Shown here: piece after piece, positions 45,337 to 53,838 of the stretch
How the letters are laid out: each line of letters begins with the position of its first letter
Position numbering within the stretch: position 1 is the stretch's first letter
Origin: Bacillota bacterium
GTDB taxonomy: Bacteria; Bacillota; Clostridia; Lachnospirales; Lachnospiraceae
Assembly: GCA_023390555.1 (NCBI GenBank)
Contig: JAEWCQ010000013.1
Coordinates: 1 to 59,497, forward strand
DNA: 59,497 nucleotides
Direction: 5' to 3'
The notes under the pieces: model-generated
The model's input: only the letters and a program-made list of their open reading frames with translations
Databases searched by the model: none
What the model was told of the DNA's origin: nothing
Program-made: the position numbers and the translations under genes

Positions 45337-46185
45337 TTAACCTTTTTGTATGTAGTACACAATCCCGACAATTACAATGATTCCCCCGATTACCGTAGCC
45401 ATACCCGGAATTTCCCGGAAAAACAGAACGCCAAGAACGGTTGCAAAAACCGGCTCCAGCAGTTTTGCCGTAGAAATAAAAGCCGCTTTTTCATACCTCA
45501 GTCCCCAGCTGTAAATACTGTGACCCAGCAATGTACAAAAAACGGCGAGACCAAGCGCCACCAGATAATTGTAAGCAGAGTAGCCTGTCAGCGGAATATC
45601 CGAAATCAACATTTTACCCAATATCGTAATTCCTGCAAAAAAATAGACAATTCCGGTATACAGCATTGTAGACATATGCCTGCGGCATCTTTTGCCAATC
45701 AGGGTATAGACCGCCGCACATACGGCACCTGCCAGTGCAATCAGATCTCCCTTCAACATCGTATGTCCGCCTCCCGCATCGGTAAACGTCACAATGAAAG
45801 TTCCAAAAAAGGCAGTCAGAATTCCGATGCAGCCCCTCCAGGATATTTTCTCCTTTGCAAAAATAAATCCTCCCACGGCAACAAAAAATACTTCCATGTC
45901 CACCAGAACGACTGCGGAAGCAATGCTGATATAGCTTAAGCTTTCAAAATAAAAAGAGAAGTGCATCCCAAGGAATGCACCGCTTATCATACAGAGTACG
46001 AACTGACCGGGCTTCAGCTGTTTCCATTCACTTCTGCATTTTGTCAGAAAAGCCGGACACAGAAGCAGTACCGCAAACAGCATCCGATAAAAAGCCAGTG
46101 CATTTGCATCTGCATTGGAAAACCGGACAAAGATAGCCGAAAAAGCAGCACCCAGTACGCCCAAAATAATTATTAATTTTTTCAC
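45337..46185 (-). CDS. EamA/DMT-superfamily transporter
   Basis: This 282-residue membrane protein has about ten helices arranged as two EamA repeats: the first (about residues 5-135) includes the FSNADANALAFYRMLFAVLL pattern, and the second runs from about 145 to 280. Such carriers export metabolites or amino acids. Nothing here sets the substrate. Confidence 0.88.
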   Translation of the reverse strand: MKKLIIILGVLGAAFSAIFVRFSNADANALAFYRMLFAVLLLCPAFLTKCRSEWKQLKPGQFVLCMISGAFLGMHFSFYFESLSYISIASAVVLVDMEVFFVAVGGFIFAKEKISWRGCIGILTAFFGTFIVTFTDAGGGHTMLKGDLIALAGAVCAAVYTLIGKRCRRHMSTMLYTGIVYFFAGITILGKMLISDIPLTGYSAYNYLVALGLAVFCTLLGHSIYSWGLRYEKAAFISTAKLLEPVFATVLGVLFFREIPGMATVIGGIIVIVGIVYYIQKG

Positions 46186-46304
46186 ATCATTTCCATTTCC
46201 GTGCCTGCCGCTTTTAGCTGCGCACTCCCACTGGTTCGGTCAATAGTACCATACCAGACAGACGCCGGACCGTCAAGTTTTTCAAACGCATCCTGCCAAA
46301 TTCC

Positions 46305-47909
46305 CTATCTGAGAAATTCTTTTAAATAGATTGGCAGCAGTTTCTGGCTGTGCTCCGTAAGGCTGTACTGCCCGCCCTTGATGCACCAGTCATAAATCAT
46401 TCCGCGCTCCAACGTGGCATAGGTATCTGCGAGACTTTCCACCGACTCCGTCTGTTTAAACTCTCCCTTGTGCTGTCCGTCTCCAATCATCTGTGGAATC
46501 AGCTTGTAATACAGCCGATTTTCATTTAGAAGGTTCCGTTTGCTGTCCACGTCACCAACGTATAAATGCTTCACCAGATCAAATGGTACCTCTGTCTCGA
46601 TCATGCCAAACAGTTCCCGATTCAGATACAGGAGCTTTTCATAGTGGTTCAGCCTCGGATTCATCTCCACCATCAACTCCGCATACTTCTGATCAAACAG
46701 CTCTCCAAGTGTATCGTCAAGTTCTTCCTTTTTCTCAAAATTCTGATAAAACTCATCCTCTGTGACCCCGGCAAGGCGGACCACATCGGAAATGGCGGTA
46801 TCCGCACAGCCGCGTTCCCGAAAGAGCTGCCACGCCGCCCGGACAATCCTGCCGCGGACGCTTTCCGGTTCCGCTTCTTTCCTCATTCCGAGCAGAAAAC
46901 CGTATTCCAGCGGATCTTCCGCATCCAGAATCCAGTTGTTCATGCCTGTGATATAAGCGCTTCCGGTAATCTGCGGTATAATTCCCTTTTTCCCGTCGAT
47001 CTCAATCTCCCTGGTCGCTTCTCCGGTAAACATCGACCCTGTAATGCTCTCATAGACAAACGGCTCGTGCAGTTTTAATTCTCCCTTTGCATAGAGTGCT
47101 GCCAGCTTTGCACTGGTTCCGGTTCCACATGGGGAACGGTCAGTCTGTGCACCTCCGAAAATCACACAGTTTTTCATATCTGCTTTCCCGTTTTCCGTAT
47201 GACAGTAAAATTCTACCAGATCCACGGTTGTGATATCCAGATACGGATGCCGGATTTCGACGGTCTGGTTGATTTTCTGCCGAAGTTCCATTCCCAGAGA
47301 AGTAATCGTTTCCACATTCTCCATTGTAAGCGCAAGCCCGATCTTCTCCGCATCCACCAGTGCAAAAAAGGAACCTCCAAAAGAAATATCATAAGGGATT
47401 CTCCCGTAGCCCGGTATGCGGATTTCCAAACTCTCCTTATACAGGAATGCCGGAACATTCAGGATACTCACTTCCACTGCCTTGCCATTCACCACATGCA
47501 CTTTCGTCCGGATGATCCCGGAAGGTGCGTCCAGGACTACTTCGGTATAAGGCTCTGTCACTTCCACCATTCCGGTTTCCACCACCATGGAGGCTGTCCC
47601 GATACTTCCATGACCGCACATATTCAGATAGCCGCCGCTGTCCATAAAAATCACACCGAAATCCGCCTCTTCATGAACCGGATCTGTCAGCAGTGCTCCG
47701 AACATATCCCGGTGTCCCCTTGGTTCGAGCATCAATGCCGCACGATAATGATCATAATGTGCTTCCACATACTTCTTCTTTTCCATCATGGTATTACCCG
47801 GAAGCTCCGGAAATCCACTGTAGATAATTCTGGTAGCCTCCCCCATCGTATGGGAATCGATTGTCTGAAACAAATGTGCATAAGGTACTGTTTTTGGCTG
47901 CACATTCAT
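46305..47909 (-). CDS. Proline racemase-family enzyme fused to a TetR-like domain
   Basis: This 534-residue protein has two parts. Residues 1 to about 340 form a proline racemase domain with both catalytic cysteines, C98 in NMCGHGSIG and C261 in DRSPCGTGTSA, as needed to interconvert L- and D-proline or epimerise 4-hydroxyproline; dehydratase relatives lack the first Cys. From about 350 a TetR-type segment starts: RIVRAAWQLFRERG, TAISDVVRLAGVTEDEFYQN and FEKKEEL, then a helical region to 534. There is no stop or frameshift between them. PrdF-type racemases are about 335 residues. Being last in the proline reductase operon fits supply of D-proline. The fusion suggests the protein may also bind DNA (inference). 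Confidence 0.9.
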   Translation of the reverse strand: MNVQPKTVPYAHLFQTIDSHTMGEATRIIYSGFPELPGNTMMEKKKYVEAHYDHYRAALMLEPRGHRDMFGALLTDPVHEEADFGVIFMDSGGYLNMCGHGSIGTASMVVETGMVEVTEPYTEVVLDAPSGIIRTKVHVVNGKAVEVSILNVPAFLYKESLEIRIPGYGRIPYDISFGGSFFALVDAEKIGLALTMENVETITSLGMELRQKINQTVEIRHPYLDITTVDLVEFYCHTENGKADMKNCVIFGGAQTDRSPCGTGTSAKLAALYAKGELKLHEPFVYESITGSMFTGEATREIEIDGKKGIIPQITGSAYITGMNNWILDAEDPLEYGFLLGMRKEAEPESVRGRIVRAAWQLFRERGCADTAISDVVRLAGVTEDEFYQNFEKKEELDDTLGELFDQKYAELMVEMNPRLNHYEKLLYLNRELFGMIETEVPFDLVKHLYVGDVDSKRNLLNENRLYYKLIPQMIGDGQHKGEFKQTESVESLADTYATLERGMIYDWCIKGGQYSLTEHSQKLLPIYLKEFLR

Positions 47910-47927
47910 AGTATCACCTCTTATCTG

Positions 47928-48521
47928 TTATTCTCCAAACTGCTTGCGTACAATATCTGCCAGTATGCCGGCAGTTTCCTCTACTCCGAATTTGGCACTG
48001 TTGATGATCAGATGTTTGTATTCGGGATCATCCTGTGCAAATTTTGCAAAACGCCTGTGATAATTTTTCCGTGCCTTATCTACTTCCGCTATCATCCGTT
48101 TTGCTTCTTCCTCCTGCATTCCAAGCGGTCCCATGCAGTTTCTGAGCCGATCCTTATACGAGGCATAGATATAGATATGAAGTACATCCGGCTCATCGGC
48201 GAGAATCGAATCGGCACACCGCCCAACAATGATACAGGATTCTCTGGATGCCAGCATATTGATGATATTCACCTGCGTTGAAAAAATCTGCTGCTGTATT
48301 TCCGGTGACTCCGTTCCAAGCGGAAACAGCATCTGAAAGAAACCGGAGCTTTTTTCCTCCTCATCACTGATGACCGATACCGGAAGATTCATTTTCTTTG
48401 CGGCCTTCTCTACGATATCCCTGTCATAATATTCTACTTCCAATAACTCTGCCAGTCTTTTTGCAATCGGACGTCCCAGACTTCCGAATTCCCTGGTAAT
48501 GGTGACAACAAATTTCTTCAT
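47928..48521 (-). CDS. Cytidylate-kinase-like family protein
   Basis: This 197-residue P-loop-like protein begins MKKFVVTITREFGSLGRPIA and includes YYDRDIVEKAA and CIIVGRCADSILAD. This matches the cytidylate_kin2 group of uncharacterised kinase-like proteins. The ATG at 48521 has GGAGGGAG upstream. It sits between the importer ATPase and the racemase gene. Its role in a proline locus is unclear; it may be a nucleotide-sensing or kinase accessory. Confidence 0.82.
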   Translation of the reverse strand: MKKFVVTITREFGSLGRPIAKRLAELLEVEYYDRDIVEKAAKKMNLPVSVISDEEEKSSGFFQMLFPLGTESPEIQQQIFSTQVNIINMLASRESCIIVGRCADSILADEPDVLHIYIYASYKDRLRNCMGPLGMQEEEAKRMIAEVDKARKNYHRRFAKFAQDDPEYKHLIINSAKFGVEETAGILADIVRKQFGE

Positions 48522-48552
48522 TCGATCTCCCTCCATTCCGTTTTCTGCTTAC

Positions 48553-49293
48553 TCAGGAAGCCAGAAATCTCGATAAAAATGTCTTGGTTCTCTCTTCTTT
48601 CGGATTCTCCAGAACCTCTTTCGGAGTTCCCTCCTCAACCACATAACCGTCTGCCATGAAAACAACCCGGTCTGCCACGTCTCTCGCAAAAGCCATCTCA
48701 TGTGTTACAACGATCATGGTCATCCCTTCTGCCGCAAGTTCTTTCATAACACTGAGCACTTCGCCCACAAGCTCAGGATCCAGCGCGGATGTAGGTTCAT
48801 CAAAAAGAAGTGCCACCGGTTCCATGGCAAGCGCCCTTGCAATTGCCACACGCTGCTGCTGTCCTCCTGACAGGGTACTTGGCATCACCTGTGCCTTGCT
48901 CTCCAATCCCACCTTGCTCAGCAGTTCTTTCGCGAGTTCTGCCGCCTCAGTTTTGTTTTTATGTTTTGTCAGAACCGGTGCCATCGTAACATTACCTAAC
49001 ACGGTTTTTAACGGAAAAAGGTTGAACTTCTGAAAAACCATACCAACTTCTTCCCGGAATTTACGAATATCGGCTTTTTCCGCACACAGATTTGCATCTT
49101 TATAAAACACATCTCCGGAAGTCGGTTTCTCCAACTGGTTGATACAACGCAGAAATGTACTTTTTCCAGACCCGGAAGGGCCGATAATGCACACCACTTC
49201 TCCTTCACTTACTTCTAAATTAATATCTTTTAACACTTCTAAATCTCCAAAGGATTTTGATAAATGATTTACCTTTATCAACGCCTTGCCCAT
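48553..49293 (-). CDS. Amino-acid ABC transporter ATP-binding protein (prd operon)
   Basis: This 246-residue ATPase has GPSGSGKST, GMVFQKFNLFPLKT, LSGGQQQRVAI and ALLFDEPTSALDPE. It is a paralogue of the ATPase at 24692-25438. It follows the permease by 11 bases. The downstream racemase and upstream reductase imply proline or a close analogue as substrate. Confidence 0.94.
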   Translation of the reverse strand: MGKALIKVNHLSKSFGDLEVLKDINLEVSEGEVVCIIGPSGSGKSTFLRCINQLEKPTSGDVFYKDANLCAEKADIRKFREEVGMVFQKFNLFPLKTVLGNVTMAPVLTKHKNKTEAAELAKELLSKVGLESKAQVMPSTLSGGQQQRVAIARALAMEPVALLFDEPTSALDPELVGEVLSVMKELAAEGMTMIVVTHEMAFARDVADRVVFMADGYVVEEGTPKEVLENPKEERTKTFLSRFLAS

Positions 49294-49304
49294 ATCAGCA
49301 CCTC

Positions 49305-49973
49305 CTACTTATTTCCGATTTTCTTTTCCACGACTCTCTGCAGTATCATCAGGATCGATAGCAACAGCAGATAAAAAATTGCACATACGGTATAAGCCGG
49401 AATCGTATTGTATGTACGCATCACATAATTCTGCGTCTGTCTCGTAATCTCATTTACAGATATCATGGATAATAAAGCGGTGTCTTTTACAGATATAATA
49501 AACTGGTTAAACAGACCAGGAATCATCGATTTAAATGCAGGCGGGATAATAATATGCCTCAGCACCTGACCCTTGGAAAGTCCTAACGAATACCCTGCCT
49601 CAATCTGACCTTCATCCACGCCCTCTAAGGCGCCTTTTACAATTGCCGAAATGAATGCTCCTGCATTCAGTGTAATGACGATAATACCTGCCACGGTACT
49701 ATCTAACGTATAGCGAGAACCCTGAATCAACGTGATTACTGCCGGTACTACAAAATAGACATACAGCGCCTGAACTACAAGCGGTGTGCCCCGGATAATC
49801 CAGATATAGACATTTGCAACCCCCCTGGCAATTCTGTTCCTGCATTGCAGGGCATAGCCATTTAAAGCCCCGAGTAAAAAACCCAGAACAATGCCCACAA
49901 TGGCAATTTCCATTGTTATTTTTAATCCACGAAAAAGCATGGGTATAATTGCAGATAAAAATTCTACACTCAT
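49305..49973 (-). CDS. Amino-acid ABC transporter permease (prd operon)
   Basis: This 222-residue HisM/GlnP-type membrane protein has about five helices, IRGTPLVVQALYVYFVVP and the cytoplasmic loop GQIEAGYSLGLSKGQVLRHI. It lies in an operon with a binding protein (upstream) and ATPase (downstream). A stem-loop precedes its start. Confidence 0.93.
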   Translation of the reverse strand: MSVEFLSAIIPMLFRGLKITMEIAIVGIVLGFLLGALNGYALQCRNRIARGVANVYIWIIRGTPLVVQALYVYFVVPAVITLIQGSRYTLDSTVAGIIVITLNAGAFISAIVKGALEGVDEGQIEAGYSLGLSKGQVLRHIIIPPAFKSMIPGLFNQFIISVKDTALLSMISVNEITRQTQNYVMRTYNTIPAYTVCAIFYLLLLSILMILQRVVEKKIGNK

Positions 49974-50002
49974 GTTTTCTACCTCCTAATTTGGGAGCAG
50001 GA

Positions 50003-50049
50003 GCTGTTTTGCACGTTTACCAGAAAATACAGGATCGGCGCAAAACAGC
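50003..50049 (-). promoter_or_regulatory. Intercistronic hairpin between binding protein and permease
   Basis: GCTGTTTTGC and GCAAAACAGC form a 10-bp stem with a 27-base loop and no U-run, between the binding-protein stop and the permease ribosome binding site. It parallels the hairpin at 3653-3680 and may set binding-protein/permease stoichiometry. Confidence 0.6.
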
Positions 50050-50067
50050 AGTCCGCCCTAGCCAGAT

Positions 50068-50955
50068 TTATTCACACCATTTAGCTTTGAGATTGTCAAT
50101 TGTTCCGTTCTGCGTCAGGTAATCGATCGCAGCATCAAAATCATCTACGATATCCGGATACTGTTTGCAGATATCAAAAGAAAGTGCAATTGCGTATGGC
50201 GCCTGACCATTGTAGAATTCGTCACCTACAATTTTTAATTTCACATCACCGGTGCCAATGGAATATGCCGTACCAGGTGCATCGTAAATCGTTGCATCTG
50301 CCTGACCGCCTTCGACTGCCTTATAAGCCAGTGCCTGGGAATCGTACATCTGCAGGCTGTCTTCCGGAAGATTTGCAGCTGCATATTCATGTGCGATTGT
50401 ACCGGACTGAATTGCAACGGTATAATCTCCGCTCATTAAATCATCTACACTTTTGATGTCATCATTGTCTTCCGCAACAGCAACAACGATACCTGCGTCG
50501 TAGTATGTCTTGGTAAAGTTCATATTCTCTTTTCTTTCATCCGTTGCACAAAGTGCTGCGGCTACCACATCCAGCTGTCCCTGTGTAACAGAGGTCGTCA
50601 ATGGACCGTAATCCATATCCTGAAGTGTATCATCTGCAATCGTAAAGCCTAATACATCCTGCAGCGCATACAGGAAATCAATGTCAAATCCCTGCAGAGT
50701 CGTTCCGTCCTCTGCAAAATAAGAAAACGGAGCATAGGTGCCGGATGTACCAATGGTTAAAGTCACTCCCTTTAAAGCATCTTTCACATCGGAAGAACCT
50801 GTCTCTGTACCAGTGACTGCCTCCGTACCTGCCTCGGACGATTTATCTGCCGTATCTGATGAATCCGCACCGCTTTCTTTACTGCTGCCGCATCCAGCCA
50901 ACGCCGTCACCATCAAAGCGCTCACTAAAAGTGTTGAAATCAATTTTTTTCTCAT
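50068..50955 (-). CDS. Amino-acid-binding lipoprotein (prd operon)
   Basis: This 295-residue lipoprotein starts MRKKLISTLLVSALMVTALA with lipobox AGC, then an acidic Ser/Ala/Thr linker to about residue 65. The family 3 domain begins LTIGTSGTYAPFSYFAEDG. I choose the ATG at 50955 with AGGAGGAAAAA. It lies after prdB and before its permease/ATPase, so it probably captures the substrate of the reductase pathway. Confidence 0.92.
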   Translation of the reverse strand: MRKKLISTLLVSALMVTALAGCGSSKESGADSSDTADKSSEAGTEAVTGTETGSSDVKDALKGVTLTIGTSGTYAPFSYFAEDGTTLQGFDIDFLYALQDVLGFTIADDTLQDMDYGPLTTSVTQGQLDVVAAALCATDERKENMNFTKTYYDAGIVVAVAEDNDDIKSVDDLMSGDYTVAIQSGTIAHEYAAANLPEDSLQMYDSQALAYKAVEGGQADATIYDAPGTAYSIGTGDVKLKIVGDEFYNGQAPYAIALSFDICKQYPDIVDDFDAAIDYLTQNGTIDNLKAKWCE

Positions 50956-51003
50956 GTTTTTTCCTCCTACTTTTTCATTATTTATCTCATTCAGAACGTA
51001 ACA

Positions 51004-51038
51004 CAACAAGGGCACTGCTCTGCGCAACGCCCTTGTTG
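51004..51038 (-). promoter_or_regulatory. Hairpin between prdB and the binding-protein gene
   Basis: CAACAAGGGC and GCCCTTGTTG form a perfect 10-bp stem around a 15-base loop. There is no U-run. It may stabilise the downstream mRNA or protect the prd part. It resembles the leader hairpin at 28083-28125. Confidence 0.6.
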
Positions 51039-51080
51039 ACCATCTGAAATCAAACGACTTTTTAATTACTATAAACGATT

Positions 51081-51809
51081 TTAGACATTATGTCTATACT
51101 CATAAGGAAGTACTTTGCACATACCATAGTGATCTGCTTCATTTGCGATAAAATTCAGTGTGTCTTTGAGGATCGCAATCTGCATCGGAATATTGTTTGG
51201 TTCCCCTGCATTAGAGCCGATCGGCACGTGCGGTGCCGTAATACGAGGTGCCCCCTGTTGTTTTGCAATCGGAGGAAGTGCCGCAATCACGCAGCAGGAC
51301 ATACCTTCTGCTTCACAGCATCTTGTCACGATGGTAGCCGAACGATGACAGGTACCGCATCCGCCGGTACATAATACAATATCGACACCTTGCGCCTTCA
51401 GCTTTCCGGCAATTTCCGGGCCTGTTTCATTGCGGAATTTTTCCACATTTCCGCCGCCGCCCATAAAACCATACATTTCATCCGCAAGACTTCCAATGAA
51501 GCCCTCTTCCACAAGCTCTCGCAGGCGGTCCAACGGGAACATGGCGTTTGCATCCTTGTTAATATCAGAATTGTCAAAACCGCCGTGAGTTACCATTAAT
51601 TCCGATGTTTTTACATCAGAAGGGATGGCGCGATAGCTATAATCACCGGATGTATCATATGGTTCCTGCGTTTTCAAATGTATTCCGCCTGCCGTAATAA
51701 ACGCCACCTTACATTCGCTTAGCGGCTTTTGCAACGGTGTCCAGACCGGTCCCGGTGTCACCGGTACAAATATTTCAGACTGCATTCCCTCTACTACTGT
51801 TAAATTCAT
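51081..51809 (-). CDS. prdB: D-proline reductase subunit PrdB (cysteine form)
   Basis: This 242-residue protein is the catalytic dithiol subunit that reduces D-proline to 5-aminovalerate with PrdA. It starts MNLTVVEGMQSEIFVPVTPG, behind GGAGGA. The redox motif CTGGCGTCHRS places C151 and C154 where known clostridial PrdB proteins carry selenocysteine (near residue 152) and Cys. The codon here is TGC, not TGA, so this is a Sec-to-Cys form. Further cysteines follow (TRCCEAEGMSC). It sits 30 bases after the small ORF and before the transporter genes. Confidence 0.88.
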   Translation of the reverse strand: MNLTVVEGMQSEIFVPVTPGPVWTPLQKPLSECKVAFITAGGIHLKTQEPYDTSGDYSYRAIPSDVKTSELMVTHGGFDNSDINKDANAMFPLDRLRELVEEGFIGSLADEMYGFMGGGGNVEKFRNETGPEIAGKLKAQGVDIVLCTGGCGTCHRSATIVTRCCEAEGMSCCVIAALPPIAKQQGAPRITAPHVPIGSNAGEPNNIPMQIAILKDTLNFIANEADHYGMCKVLPYEYRHNV

Positions 51810-51839
51810 ATCTGTTTCCTCCACTTCCTGCACTTTTTT

Positions 51840-52073
51840 CTATTCAGCTTCCATGATATATTCATTTACGGAAATACCATCCTCATCCAGCACCTGCATA
51901 TAGCTGAAATAGAATTCCACCTGCTGTCCCGCTGCCAGAAGGCGATCGGTAAACACCCATCTTCTGGGTACTGTAATAACGCCCAGTCTTCCCTGCAGAT
52001 CGACTTTCACGGCAGTGTCATTCACCTGTACAATCTTCCCTCTCATCAATTTCGGTGTTAATATATACTGCAT
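51840..52073 (-). CDS. Small protein between prdA and prdB
   Basis: This product of about 77 residues starts at 52073 (AAAGGA upstream); ATGs at 52082 and 52091 are alternatives. It begins MQYILTPKLMRGKIVQV and contains VKVDLQGRLGVITVPRRWVF, a small beta-rich fold. It resembles the short conserved proteins (CBO2463/CBO2479-type) found in clostridial proline reductase loci. No activity is known. Position and spacing indicate co-translation with prdA and prdB. Confidence 0.78.
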   Translation of the reverse strand: MQYILTPKLMRGKIVQVNDTAVKVDLQGRLGVITVPRRWVFTDRLLAAGQQVEFYFSYMQVLDEDGISVNEYIMEAE

Positions 52074-52105
52074 GGTTTCCATCCTTTCCAACTTGCCGGT
52101 ATCTT

Positions 52106-53824
52106 TTAAAGACCGAGAAGCCCGTTATTATGATCGATGACAGACTGCATCCACTTTTTCGGTGCAGGTTTGATCTCCACACCCATCATCTTGTTTTTCA
52201 GCATCTGAACTGCTCTTGCCGCATCCTTTGGACAGATTTCCGAACAACCGGCAATTTCGTTTTCAAAGCCTTCCTTATCCTTGTTGATTTCCACCATTGC
52301 ATCCGCATATTTATTTCCGACTACCAGCTGTCCCTGATACGCGCAGAACGATACCCCGACTACCGGAACACCGCGCTTTCCGATTTGTTCGATATGCGAA
52401 GTGAAGTCTATGTGGTTATTGCCGAATCCTTCGGTCGTGACAATTGCTCCCTCGACTGCCAGTGATTCGATCCAGGCACCAAGACGTTCGGAAACAAATG
52501 CCTTTTCGTCATTTACCTGCGGGCTGCCCAGGAAAATAACTCCGATGAGATCGAGTTCCTCATCCTCAGCCAGCGCTTCTACCAGCGGTTCCCGGAAATA
52601 ATGCCTTGTCATTTCCTTCGTTGCCGGCCCGATACAGGTAAGTGCATGAATTCCTCCGTCACGCACTTCATTCGGTGAAAGCATGAGCGGCACATTTCCA
52701 AGATCTACGTTTTTCTGTCCGCCCGAAACACCGCATGGTTCGGATGGACACAGAATGTTGTCGTGCATCGCTCCCTGACCCATAATCTCCTTTACCAGTA
52801 CGACTCTCGGTCTGCCTGTCTTGTGGACATCTTTACAGATTTCTTCCCGAATTGGCTGATCGGTTGTTTTTTTGAGAACGTTGCGGATTTCCTGAATGAT
52901 CACATCCTCACATTTATGGGATGCAAACGGTCCACGCCGCTCCATTCCAGTCAATCGCTCGATCACGGTCTCTACGCGGATAATAATGTCTTCCTGATCC
53001 GCACATCCCGGATTGCCAAATGCCATTTTTTCGTCCAGATACCCTTCGGAAGAACCGAATTCATGAATCTGTGTACCATCCTCATCCAAACCAGTCAGCA
53101 TAAATACGGCACCTTCCAATACATGGGATACCCCCTCACCGAGTACGCCCGTCACTTTCGTTGCAACCGGGCATACATCCATAATTGTATCCGTGTATAT
53201 ATGGCGCTCTGCCGGCTTTATGATATCAATATTGATTTTTTTTACAAGTGGATCTGCCGCAATGGCCTTTTCCACGATATTTTCATCAATCGTAAGTACT
53301 CCACCGGCAAAAGAGGTCTGCTCTCCCAATACCACATCCGTCACCGGAAAGATCTTTTTGGTCAGCGTACGAATGACCTTATCCTCCGGCTCCTCTGCTT
53401 GCAACGGAGATACAGGACTGTTTAATCCGAATGTACTTCCTGCCGGAATATCGAGGGTCAACCCTTCCAGCTTTGCAATCTCAATGTGAATCATGCCTGC
53501 TCCGGCCGTCGGTTTTACAGGAACTTCTTTCTTTTCCACCGCCGTTGTTCCTTTTGTTTCCGCATGGACCCCATTTACCCGATCGAGCATCTCTGCCCTG
53601 ATTGGTGTCAATGCATCGCAGTCCTGCATCAGTGTCGCTCCCAGAACCTGTTCAATGGTCAGACCATCATCGGACAATGTCAGAAGTCCCGCTTCTTCCA
53701 TATCCTCAAATAATGACGGATCTTCCAGATCATCACTTCCGATCACCAATCCCTTTTTCCTCTGGCAGCAAAAAATTGCCGGATCCTTTAAATGTGCCTG
53801 TAATGTTTCCTTCGTAATAGACAT
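52106..53824 (-). CDS. prdA: D-proline reductase proprotein PrdA
   Basis: This 572-residue proprotein should be cleaved at a cysteine to give a large subunit and a small subunit with an N-terminal pyruvoyl group. The predicted site is Thr396-Cys397 in IHALTCIGPATKEM, conserved in PrdA and related to GrdE-type reductases. The ATG at 53824 has AGGAGGAAATAA upstream. The N-terminal half contains SITKETLQAHLKDPAIFCC and NPGCADQEDIIIR; the C-terminal part contains GFGNNHIDFTSHIEQIGKRG. It follows prdC by 14 bases. Confidence 0.92.
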   Translation of the reverse strand: MSITKETLQAHLKDPAIFCCQRKKGLVIGSDDLEDPSLFEDMEEAGLLTLSDDGLTIEQVLGATLMQDCDALTPIRAEMLDRVNGVHAETKGTTAVEKKEVPVKPTAGAGMIHIEIAKLEGLTLDIPAGSTFGLNSPVSPLQAEEPEDKVIRTLTKKIFPVTDVVLGEQTSFAGGVLTIDENIVEKAIAADPLVKKINIDIIKPAERHIYTDTIMDVCPVATKVTGVLGEGVSHVLEGAVFMLTGLDEDGTQIHEFGSSEGYLDEKMAFGNPGCADQEDIIIRVETVIERLTGMERRGPFASHKCEDVIIQEIRNVLKKTTDQPIREEICKDVHKTGRPRVVLVKEIMGQGAMHDNILCPSEPCGVSGGQKNVDLGNVPLMLSPNEVRDGGIHALTCIGPATKEMTRHYFREPLVEALAEDEELDLIGVIFLGSPQVNDEKAFVSERLGAWIESLAVEGAIVTTEGFGNNHIDFTSHIEQIGKRGVPVVGVSFCAYQGQLVVGNKYADAMVEINKDKEGFENEIAGCSEICPKDAARAVQMLKNKMMGVEIKPAPKKWMQSVIDHNNGLLGL

Positions 53825-53838
53825 AATCTTATTTCCTC

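Noticed and set aside
47199..48281. A 360-codon open frame on the plus strand opposite the racemase and kinase-like genes
   Set aside because: It is Cys/His/Phe-rich with no recognisable domain and no proper ribosome site, and it is antisense to two clearly conserved genes. It arises from codon bias in the opposite strand.
51351..51362. Possible in-frame TGA selenocysteine codon in prdB
   Set aside because: The codon at the expected position reads TGC on the coding strand, and no SECIS-like need arises. The gene is read through without stop.
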